From contig NC_087252.1 of the NCBI RefSeq assembly GCF_037042905.1, positions 19,671,701 to 19,735,700 of the forward strand: a stretch of 64,000 bases of DNA. Direction: 5' to 3'. The DNA comes from Lytechinus pictus. Taxonomy: Eukaryota; Echinodermata; Echinoidea; Temnopleuroida; Toxopneustidae. Shown here in pieces: positions 11,991 through 22,200 of the stretch (position 1 is the first letter of the stretch; each line of letters begins with the position of its first letter). The notes below the pieces were generated by a model, which made no database searches, was not told where the DNA came from, and saw only the letters and a list, made by a program, of their open reading frames with translations. A program made the position numbers and the translations under genes.

Positions 11991-12180
11991 GTGTGACAAT
12001 GACAATGACAATGACAATGACAATGATTTTATTTCTTTGACGGCCCCTCCTGGGGGCATAGAAGAAATATAACAACTTACAACAATGGCAATAATAGGCA
12101 TAAGAAAAAAATACCAAGGTAACAAGAATCAAACATGATGATAATAAACATATGTACGCCATTTATTTGGTGTCACTTGC
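11991..12180 (-). mobile_element. Probable retroelement 3' tail with (TGACAA)n
   Basis: Reading the - strand, a pyrimidine-rich body ends in GGAGGGGCCGTCAAAGAAAT and then in ATTGTC hexamer repeats. This resembles the short-repeat 3' ends of non-LTR retroelements. Similar tails lie at 61300-61640 and 63770-64000. No coding part is attached. Confidence 0.35.
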
Positions 12181-13256
12181 CAAATTAAAATAACGAAATC
12201 TCTCTACTGTTTTCTAAGGCCTACGCACGGGGGGCCACTTACATTGACGGGTGGATACCATGCGCGACCAAAAAAAACACGGAAAAAGGATGTCTTTTTC
12301 AAGATAGGGCACGTTACGTACGTTACGTAAAAAGGGTGTAAAAAACACTTAGGGTATCTATTTTCGCTGCGCGACAGAGAAATGATATAGAAATTCTAGT
12401 ATATTCTGTATTTCATGATAAAACCTATTTAATTTGAAATTCATTTCACCCCATCGCGGATATTCTTGATTTAAAGTGAATAAAAATAGAAGAGGCATTA
12501 CTATTATACACATTACACTGGTAATATGCAAATAAAAAAGCCGATGATGTCATATACATTCAGCTTTTTTTTTATATAGGCCTACATTTACAAGAAAATG
12601 GATATGAAAGTAAATAATTTGAATAAATCGTCATTAGGTACAATGGCACTCCACTAAACTATTCAAAACGTTTAACCAATGAAACAATAATATTTCATAA
12701 TTAAGTAAAAAAGAAAAAAAGTGAGTGACTGACATCATGAATATCATATATTTTTTTTATAACATTAAACTGTTTTAAAAAATGTTATTTCAAATAAATC
12801 ATTGGTTATAGGCTTCCAGAGTTTGAATTTTGTAAGGAAAATTATCTTATTAATCTTGTCCTATGTTATTTGATCATATTATTCCGGCAGACATTAAGTG
12901 GTAATTTGGATTTATTTCTTTGTAGTTCCCTTAAAATAAAACATGATAAAAAGTTGACATTTATAGCCACATGTGTGAAATTTGTACCAATATAATGAAA
13001 ACTTATATGCACCTGACTTATTAAAAATTAAAATTAATTAAAAATAAAAGATAAATTCGTTAAATTTTGGTTCCTTTCTCTGCACTCATTTTCTATGCTA
13101 ACGTAATGGTCTTTTGATTTTTTTTCATTCTCAAATTGACGAAAGTTTAGAAAATATTAACGAAACCTATGTCATTTGTATGTGCAGTCAGAATTCTTTA
13201 TCAAGATTGTCACGGTGGAATATTAATAATGAGTTACATTTTAATTTGAGTGAGAA
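12181..13256. other. Intergenic DNA with a GGGGGCCACTTACATTG repeat
   Basis: Around 12226-12375 a GC-richer block contains CACTTACATTGACGGGTGG and the self-complementary run ACGTTACGTACGTTACGTA. I recognise no gene in it. The rest is plain AT-rich DNA. Confidence 0.4.
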
Positions 13257-13655
<399 letters not shown>

Positions 13656-14596
13656 GACAAAAATCACTAAACGAGGGGGCGCTGTCCAGATTTACAAGCT
13701 TTACCATTAATTTCATTTACTTGCAATATTTGATATCTTCATTGAATAAAAGTTATCATTAATCTAAAAATAAAAATGTATTTAATGTATGACAGAAAAA
13801 TATAAGCAATCATTAATTTTCTTTTTTACATTGATTCTGTTTGAAATGATATAATAAATACGCACAGAATAGATCTGGATTGAATATGTGCGTTGGGGGA
13901 GGGTATCACTTTTGTTTCTGTTTGTAGAGCCTATAATGTTCACCACTCCCCTCCTTCTTCTTCCTCCTCCTCCTCTTTTTCTTCTTTTTCCTCTTCTTCT
14001 TATTCTTCTTCTTCATTCTCTCAAGTCTTTTTTCTCTATCCACCAGCTCCAGGGGAGAAATCCCTCCATTCACGTAAAGAATCCCGCTGGGGGGGGGGGG
14101 GGGGGGGGGGGGTATTTGAAAATATTTAGTGATGGCCGGCTTTCGGTGATCATTATTTTTATAGTATTAAGTAAAACAATAGGAAAAAAGGGATATGACG
14201 GAAAACTTTTTTTTATAATGTGTAGGCCTATGAATATATAAATATATATATTTGTTTTGTTTTGTTTTGTCTTGTTTTGGGTTAAGTCGGCATTTTATGT
14301 AGGCTTGCTGTACTCCGCCAACTTTGTTGAAAAAAAGTGAGGCACCGAGCAAGCAGGTTATTTATTTATTTTCCAAAAGCTTTTTCGGGGGACGGCCCGG
14401 GGAAGGGGGGTTGGGGCACCCGGGTAAAATATGACGGAAAATACACGAAGTGGGATTGTAGGGGAGAAATTTAATAGAGGGAAACTAAAATGCTAAAATC
14501 ATGGCCCATTAATGTGTACGGGGGCTGACATATCCTATATCAATTTTTATTAATCACAAATGATAAATTTAGCACCCCAAACAAAAACAAATTTAA
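13656..14596. other. Intergenic DNA with poly-G and TTTTG runs
   Basis: Contains a long pyrimidine stretch (13940-14040), a G-homopolymer of about 22 nt (14091-14112) and a short TTTTG array (14250-14275). No gene is recognised. Confidence 0.5.
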
Positions 14597-15174
14597 AGGA
14601 CAAGTCCACCCCAACAATAAGTTTATTTTGATAAAAAGAGAAAAATACTACAAGCATAATACTAAAAATGTCATCAAAATTGGATGTAAAATAAGAAAGT
14701 TATGACATTTTAAAGTCTCGCTTAATTTCACAAAAACAGTTATATGCACATCCCGATCGGCATGCAAATGAGGAGACTGATGACGTCATCCACTCACTAT
14801 TTCTTTTGTATTGTATTATGTGAAATATAAAATGTTCTAATTTTCTCCTAGTCATTGTCAAGTGAAACAATGATTAATTCCTCCATGAACGTGGAATTAG
14901 CTCTGTTTAATACTACATGGTTCAGTCAGGTTGGTCCTTATTGTAAAATTAAAAAAAATGAAATATTGTATAATTCAAACAATAGAAAACAAAACAAACA
15001 TCATCATGTCTCATTTGCATGTCACTGAGTTGTGCATTTCACTGTTTTGTGAAAAATAAGCGAAACTAAAATGTGATAACTTTTATATTCAATTTTGATG
15101 AATTTTCGGCGTTATGCTAATTTGATTTTTCTCTATTCATTCAAATCAATATTTTTCTGGGGTGGACTTGAGCT
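14597..15174. mobile_element. Complete GGACAAGTCCACC-family MITE (578 bp)
   Basis: TTAA (14593-14596) precedes AGGACAAGTCCACCCC, and GGGGTGGACTTGAGCT precedes TTAA (15175-15178). TTAA duplications fit Kolobok- or piggyBac-type nonautonomous elements. Octamer-like ATGCAAATGAG occurs near 14763 and its inverse near 15010, a symmetric arrangement kept in other copies. Confidence 0.8.
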
Positions 15175-15178
15175 TTAA

Positions 15179-15625
15179 CCAAAAAAAAAAGAAAGAAAGA
15201 AAAGAAAATATAAACACCATCAATTAAAAGCACTGGCATACAGATGGGGGGGGGGGGCTTAGGGGCCATGGACCCTCCAAAGTTTTCACGACCAAGAAAA
15301 CAAAAGAGAAAATGGGAAAAGGTAAATGAAAAGGGTGAAATATATTATTTTCTGAATAATTTATGTCAAAAAGGTATGACAGTTGTTTTTTTTTATTCAA
15401 AGAAAAAGTCGAAATTTCTGATCGCTCTCTCTACACCCTCGCAGCCTTTTTTTTAAAACTTTTTAAACCTCGGCTTAAACTGTCTGGTCGCTTATCATTA
15501 TTATTTTTTTTTGGGGGGGGGGGGCATTACTCACTGCCAAAAAGCTAAATTGTAATGGAATTTCCACAAACTTGTAAAAATGTCCACTAATCTCTGGCTC
15601 CCTCTAGTGTTCACCATTATACAGT
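15179..15625. other. Upstream region, no supported coding feature
   Basis: Contains a GAAAG-rich stretch and G-homopolymers (15245-15257 and near 15513). The last part may hold promoter sequence for the leader exon at 15626. Confidence 0.4.
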
Positions 15626-15654
15626 CTTTTTCGTTGAACTCAACAGACAGCAAG
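15626..15654 (+). other. RPS19: Candidate noncoding TOP-type leader exon of RPS19
   Basis: A C followed by five T and a C (CTTTTTCG) starts a 29-nt segment ending CAGACAGCAAG at a GT donor (GTACGC). Ribosomal protein mRNAs typically begin with such a 5' terminal oligopyrimidine tract, and their first exons are often short and noncoding. RPS19 coding begins immediately after a splice acceptor at 19231, so an upstream leader exon must exist. This is the best candidate I see. The link across 3.6 kb of intron is inference. Confidence 0.4.
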
Positions 15655-16305
15655 GTACGCGACTTGAAAATTATGTATAAAAAATGATGAAATTATATAA
15701 TATAGAGCCTTGTATGCCACTAATAAACATTACAGATTAGTTAACGCACTATCCTAGAGTGGGTTTATATACAAAATAAGAGGTTGTGTGTGATATTTTG
15801 GGGATTATTGAGTCGATTTGATAGGAAATGATCGAATGCTCGGCGTTCTGTCCTGGCACACGTGTGTATAGAGTATGGTGCAGCTGCAGCGTGAATTTGT
15901 GCACACTGCAGTTGCAACTTGCAATGCACGTCACGGAGAAATACGACATGTAATGTGTATTCGTCATGTTCGTGCACTGCACTGAAAGCAAGTGTCTTCC
16001 GAATGAGTGCTGTGTGAAGTACGGTACCAAATTTGAATAAATTGTAATGTACCTTTTGTAACCTTTACAGTGCAGTGTCAGTGTGGCAGTGAATGTCTTT
16101 GAGTTTGAATTGATGAGAGGTGTCTCAATTGATTTGAATTTGCCTGTTTGGTTTGATCCAGTTCGGGCATTTTCACTGACGCGCAACGCTGGCAATGGTG
16201 GCATACACTAGTCATTACAATAATAGTTTTAGACATGATAAAAGTTATATCAATGTAAACTAATGCTTCATGTGCTAGTAAGCATGGCAATTTTGTGGAG
16301 AGGGG
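15655..16305. other. Putative RPS19 intron 1, left part
   Basis: No feature is supported. A 151-codon reading frame on the - strand (15749-16204) has no recognisable domain. Confidence 0.4.
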
Positions 16306-16586
16306 TAGCCTGGAGGCGTCTGGGGAGTGAAAGTATGTACTGTACGTATGGTCACTCCCCTAACGCCTGGCGTTGTGATGTATAGACTCCTACGTACCGA
16401 GGGAAAAGGCAACTATAAAAATGCGCCAAACTGCTAGTTATGTTTAGAATCTGAGGTCACGACTGCTGTACATGGGGAACAATATTGGTTGGCAACGTTT
16501 GGCAAAAAATGGATGGTAATGCCAATGGTTATAAAAAAGACGAATAAATTATATGAAGTAATAAAAGTAGAAGAGAGTTTACTTAC

Positions 16587-16604
16587 ACTTGTTGACATCG
16601 CCAT
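16587..16604 (-). other. Outward first-exon-like segment, left arm
   Basis: On the - strand, an ATG in a YY1-like context (AAAGATGGCG) opens six codons (M-A-M-S-T-S) that end exactly at a GTAAGT donor occupying 16581-16586. It is the mirror copy of the segment at 16974. No acceptor or gene to the left is recognised. Confidence 0.3.
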
Positions 16605-16973
16605 CTTTGATCCTTTGTTAATGCAACCTAGTTACGTGATGGGTATAGAGGGCGGCAAAATCATGAGCGGTGCTATCTTAAAAAGTGCTAAAATGTCCCG
16701 CTTCAACCACTGAACTATAAATACGTGGAAGTCGTGTACACCCAAGCAAAACATCGCCGGCGAACTCGATAAGTCACGTGACCGCCGCCATTTTGCTAGG
16801 TCAATTGTTCGAGAACGCGCCGTAGAAGGCAAGATGCAATATGTTTTCTCTATGTAGTTCTAGTTCAGTGGTTGAAGCGGGACATTTTAGCACTTTTTAA
16901 GATAGCATCGCTCATGATTTTGCCGCCCTCTATACGCGTCACGTAACTAGGTTGCATTAACAAAGGATCAAAG

Positions 16974-16991
16974 ATGGCGATGTCAACAAGT
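16974..16991 (+). other. Outward first-exon-like segment, right arm, in frame with RPS19
   Basis: ATGGCGATGTCAACAAGT is followed directly by GTAAGT. The six codons M-A-M-S-T-S end in phase 0, and the next strong + strand acceptor I recognise is the RPS19 coding exon, which begins with ATG. Splicing would add six residues in frame to the S19 N-terminus. Whether transcription starts in the palindrome is unknown. Confidence 0.3.
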
Positions 16992-17275
16992 GTAAGTAAA
17001 CTCTCTTCTACTTTTATTACTTCATATAATTTATTAGTCTTTTTTTATAACCATTACCATCCATTTTTTGCCAAACGTTGCCAACCAATATTGTTCCCCA
17101 TGTACAGCAGTCGTGACCTCAGATTCTAAACATAACTAGCAGTTTGGCGCATTTTTATAGTTGCCTTTTCCCTCGGTACGTAGGAGTCTATACATCACAA
17201 CGCCAGGCGTTAGGGGAGTGACCATACGTACAGTATATACTTTCACTCCCCAGACGCCTCCAGGCTAGAGAGGGG

Positions 17276-18063
17276 GTAGGATAATAATGTTGATATTTTG
17301 AACCATAAAAGAGAGAGGCGGTGAGAAAGAGAGAGAAAAAAAAAAAATTGACAATGGTCGAGCATGGTTCTGTTATTTTTTTCAACATTTTTTTTTAACA
17401 AGCTTGTTTCATCATGATCATGAGCTTTTTTTTGTGGGGGGGAGGAAGTGTGAGGAATTGTTAACAAAAAAATTCCATCACTAATTCTTGCTATTGTACA
17501 ATTGTACAGCTGTTCCATGACAAGTTTGAGACAGACCTCTGAGTTTCATTAATTTTTATTTCTTTACTCTTTAGAAATATTGATTTTCATAGACTTTACA
17601 TTATGAAAACGATCATAAATAATTGTATGACATTGAGACTAATAATTAAATCTTCAATCACATTGAAAAATATTCAACAAAGAACAGAAATACGAATTCT
17701 AACAAAATGTGATTAACATGAAATGTAGACTATCATAATCAAGATTAGTTTGTGGCCATCATATGATCTATTCAATAATAAAAAGATTTTTTTTTTTATA
17801 AGAAATATCACATGCCCATATCACGTTGCAACGCTTTCAAGTTAAGGGATTCTAAAAAGCCTTTCGTACAAGTTTTACAATTTGCGCATGAGCAGACGAC
17901 AGTCAATGGACAGAAATTGGAATTTTGTTTTTAATCTCTTAGATGAGCTTGATTATTCATATGTTCTTGTAAAATAAGCTTGTTATTCTATTTAAAAAAG
18001 AGTAACTGCAAGTGTTCAGTAATATTTTAGTATTTGGCAACAGGGTTAATGATATCCAATTAG
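17276..18063. other. Putative RPS19 intron 1, middle part
   Basis: AT-rich DNA with no supported feature other than a few homopolymer runs. Confidence 0.4.
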
Positions 18064-18067
18064 TTAA

Positions 18068-18553
18068 AGGGGAAGTTCACCCTTACAAAGAGTTAATTGT
18101 GAAAATAGCTGAAAAATATTGGTGAAGGTTTGAGAAATATCCTTTACAGATTAAGAAAGTAAGTAGAATTTCAAGTTTTTGATTTGTGACGTCATAAACG
18201 AGCAGCTGCCCCATGTGTTATGTAATATAAAATGTAAGCATAGATTTCATTTTTTTTTATTGTTTGTGATGATTTATTTTTAATTTTCTGTTTAGGAGCA
18301 GGTGTGAAATGATCTGTGTAGTGATATACTAAGGTACAATAAAAACCATTTTTAATTTTCTGAGAAAGTGACACTTCATTAATTTTTTACCATACAATAT
18401 GGAGGAAAGCTGCTTGCATATGACGTCACAACTCAAGAATTTAGAATTCAAATGACACTATTTTTTGATGGACTTCCGCAAACCTGCAGCAATATTGTTT
18501 ATTATTTTTTCTGCTATTTTTACAATGAACTTTTTGTCAGGGTAAATTTCCCC
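18068..18553. mobile_element. MITE of the AGGGGAAGTTCACCC family
   Basis: TTAA then AGGGGAAGTTCACCC at the left, and GTCAGGGTAAATTTCCCC then TTAA at the right. A second full copy is at 31753-32246 and a fragment at about 53400-53690. Noncoding. Confidence 0.75.
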
Positions 18554-18666
18554 TTAAAAAATAACAGCAAGTGTTAAAAATGATAGCCAGCTCATTAAAA
18601 GCATACAGTGTGATATAAGCTTCCCAATTATTATAAATATAATGTAACCTACAAGTCGTGTCACCT

Positions 18667-18797
18667 GGGGCCCGTAACACAAAGTTTAGCAATGATCGTA
18701 GAACATTTTTTCTATGATTGATTGCATGACTAAAATGTACAATCAATTGTAAATATCAAGCGTTCGATCAATCATTATGCTTTGTGTTACGTAGCCC
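18667..18797. mobile_element. MITE with GGCCCGTAACACAAAG termini
   Basis: The left end GGGCCCGTAACACAAAG is inverted at the right as CTTTGTGTTACGTAGCCC. The middle is rich in ATTGATTG/CAATCAAT inverted words. A related copy lies at 36039-36195. Confidence 0.7.
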
Positions 18798-19049
18798 TGG
18801 TCTGAGCAGTGGTTCCTTTACTAGAGCTGAACTTTGCAGATTGCTATACCAGGCAAGCCAAGCTTACCTTTACATAACATCTTTTAGAGCATTGGGTAGA
18901 TATCCAAAATGGGAGAGGTCTTTTTGTAAAAATTTCTCTAGAGCTAATAATGAAATGGTTTATTGTTACACTTCAGGGATTTTAATAAAAAAGATTCGGA
19001 ATCTGCTTTCTAAAACCTACTGCCTAAATCCGCAACATTGGATGAGCTT

Positions 19050-19165
19050 TAACATTGCAATGAATGGAGATTTTCCAGGTATTTTTTTGTATTTCCAGGG
19101 TTCTTTTGACCATTTCGGGGGCAAAATCGCCCCGAGTCCCCGTGTAAGTTTTCCCTGTTAGTGTT
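19050..19165 (+). repeat. Dispersed GATTTTCCAGGGTTCTTTTG repeat
   Basis: Shares TTTTCCAGG, AGGGTTCTTTTGA, GGGGGCAAAATCGCCCC and a CCCCGTGTAAGTTTTCCC-like end with 29713-29800. It ends about 70 bp upstream of the RPS19 coding acceptor. The GGGGCAAAAT/ATTGCCCC core is itself a small inverted repeat. Confidence 0.6.
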
Positions 19166-19231
19166 ACACTTGTGGTTATTTGATCTAATCTGCCTATTCA
19201 ATTGACCTAGACTATATTTTACTTTTTGCAG

Positions 19232-22200
19232 ATGCCAGGCGGAGGTACGACCGTGAAGGACGTTGACCAGCAAGAGTTTGTGGTGGCGCTCGGCGCCTTC
19301 TTCAAGAAGTCTGGAAAGATGAAGGTCCCTGAGTGGGTTGATATCGTCAAGACCGGAACCCACAAGGAACTGGCTCCTGTTGATCCAGACTGGTTCTACA
19401 CAAGGGCTGGTAAGTCAGAGCAGGCCGTAAAGATAAATGCTGGTTTGGTTGTTGTAACGATTTCAAAATGATTTTGTACGAAATGCAATCGAACTACCAC
19501 CCATGTGTCTGTATTTATAAATAAATAAAATATGTGCCAAAGGATTCTGGAAGAAATTGCGTAATTGCTGAGAAATTGGCAAAACAAGCATGAAATTCCA
19601 GCCTGATGTCTAGTCTTCGGAAGAGCTCCTTTTGCGACGGCCTAAGGGTTACGGTTAGGAGTAGGGTTAAAGGACAAGTCCACCCCAACAAGAAATTAAA
19701 TTGATTAAAAAGAAAAAAATCCAAGAAGCATAACACTGAATATTTCATCGAAATCAGATGAAAAATAAGGAATTAATGACATTTTTTTTAGTTTCGCTTC
19801 TGTGATGTTATAGTGATAATCAACCTTGGTTTTACAATTGTTTAAACTGTTAGTAGCATGGGTATGGAACACCAGTGCCCCCAAAAGGGATCTAAATTAT
19901 CAAGACTTGGATTACTATTGATTGTAAATCATCATATGGTATCAGTGTTGTACACAGGTTATGCAATTTTTTTTTTAAATAATAAAACAAAACCCAGGCC
20001 TAGAAATTTCAATTTAATGCCCCTATTGAAGAAATTGTACACTGTGCCTCCAGAAAAATGAGGACTAAAATTGTGTTATATCTTCATTCACATTTCATTT
20101 TAGCTTCTACTGCCCGTCACCTTTACTACCGTGGTGGAGTAGGAGTCAATGCTATTGCCAGGATCTACGGAGGTAAGATAGGTCGCACAGTCTTTATTTT
20201 TCCCCAGATCCAAGATGAAAATAACCTGGGGGATGTTTCACAAATAGTTAATTTTGACTTAGAGTCATGTTTAAATGCCGACGCACACATGTGAAGTGCA
20301 ATATTGGTGATGCCTTCCATACCGCACGTAAATCTTTGTGAAACACCCCCAGTATTCTCAAATTGTAATTCTTGATAAATGATGCACTATTGAACTCATT
20401 CATTTTTGGTGTAACAAAAGCAATTTACATTTTGCACTCATTAGAACCTGCTAGGTAGGACAAACATTGCTTGTTTGACCTTGAAACTCATATTGTGGAA
20501 TAAGCCAGTTCACGGTTAGCTCATGATCAACTTTTCTCAAATAACCTTTGTGATTTTTCATTAGGATAAGCACTATCATTTTCAAATGTAGATGTTGCGT
20601 AAGCTTTACCGGTAGAGTATTCAAATTCTGAGAACAAAAGGCATTGTATAGACCAGGTGACTAGAATAGTACATCAGGGATAAAGTTTGGAAATCTGTTT
20701 TATTGTCTGCCTTTGGCACATTTGACTATTGTTTAGGCTACTGTCAAATACCAGTGATTATGAAGGCTCTATTTATTACTCTTCAGCTTGGATGTGATAA
20801 AATGAACATTTTGAAAGGAATACATGAATAATCATCAAATCACAAATGCCTATGTCAGTGAATTTGAAAGCCACCTTCATGGTTTATCTCCAATGACCTT
20901 TTTCTGCTCATGCGCAGTTTACAACCGTGAACAGGCTTATTCTATGTACGTTATACATTAAATTGAATTGAATTTCACATAAGAATTTGTAAAAGTCTGT
21001 CTTGTGATTGAAAATGCAGCTGTCGACAGATAATAGGAATTTTGTTTCAATATTTTAATTCTATTCATTAAATTTGAAAAGATTCAAATAACTTTGTCAA
21101 AGTTGAATTTATTTTGATGATTTTAAGAGAGATTTGACTAAAAGGAAAATGTCTGTATGTCAGTTGGTTTTCATAATAGCAAAGAAAAACATGAGAGAGA
21201 ATCATGAATAACGAACAGTCTTGCGAAATTCCATCAAAGAATGACAAGAATTTGACAAGTTTTTATTTTCTTAATGTCACATTCAAGCAGCTCCTCCATA
21301 TGAAAAATTGGGAAGCTGCTTGCATGTGATTTCACAAAATAAAAACCTTTACAAATTTATGAGTTTATTATCGTATGATGGTTTTTGTCTCACCTGCATA
21401 GCAGAGTGAGACTATAGGCGCCGCTTTTCCGACGGCGGTGGCGGCGGCGGCGGCGTCAACACCAAATCTTAACCTGAGGTTAAGTTTTTGAAATGACAGC
21501 ATAACTTAGAAAGTATATGGACCTAGTTCATGAAACTTGGCCATAAGGTTAATCAAGTATTACTGAACATCCTGCCTGAGTTTCATGTCACATGACCAAG
21601 GTCAAAGGTCATTTAGGGTCAATGAACTTAGACCATGTTGGGGGAATCAACATCAAAATCTTAACCTAAGGTTAAGTTTTTGAAATGTCATCATAAATTA
21701 GAAAATATATGGACCTAGTTCATGAAACTTATACATAAGGTTAATCAAGTATCACTGAACATCCTGCATGAGTTTCACGACACATGACCAAGGTCAAAGG
21801 TCATTTAGGGTCAATGAACTTTGGCCGAATTGGGGGTATCTGTTGAATTACCATCATAACTTTGAAAGTTTATGGATCTGATTTATGAAACTTGGACATA
21901 ATAGTAATCAAGTATTACTGAACATCCTGTGCAAGGTTCAGGTCACATGATCAAGGTCAAAGGTCATTTAGGGTCAATGAACTTTGGCCAAATTGGGGTA
22001 TTTGTTGAATTACAGCCATAAATTTGAAAGTGTGTTGGTCTAGTTCATAAAACTTGGACATAAGAGTAATCAAGTATCACTGAACATCCTGTGCGAGTTT
22101 CAGGTCACATGAACAAGGTCAAAGGTCATGTAAGGTCAAATAACTTTGGCCACGTTGGGGGTATTTGTTGAATTGCCATCATATCTCTATAAGTGTATTG

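Larger units (their letters stand above)
16306..17267. mobile_element. 962-bp palindromic (foldback) DNA transposon with 8-bp target duplication
   Basis: The left arm 16306-16717 and right arm 16861-17267 are near-identical inverted copies with a 143-bp unique spacer. The termini are TAGCCTGGAGGCGTC and its inverse. GAGAGGGG flanks both ends (16298-16305 and 17268-17275), a perfect 8-bp duplication of the hAT or P type. The spacer holds TCACGTGAC (E-box) and GCCGCCATTTTG (YY1-like). Each arm contains AAAGATGGCGATGTCAACAA ending at a GTAAGT donor and pointing outward. The 74- and 66-codon frames crossing it are not called as genes. Confidence 0.85.

Noticed and set aside
16489-16713. 74-codon frame in the palindrome
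   Set aside because: Runs through the left arm of a transposon without any recognisable domain.
16306-17267. TU-type foldback element known from sea urchins
   Set aside because: Those are described with outer domains of short tandem repeats; the arms here show none, so the name is not justified without a database search.
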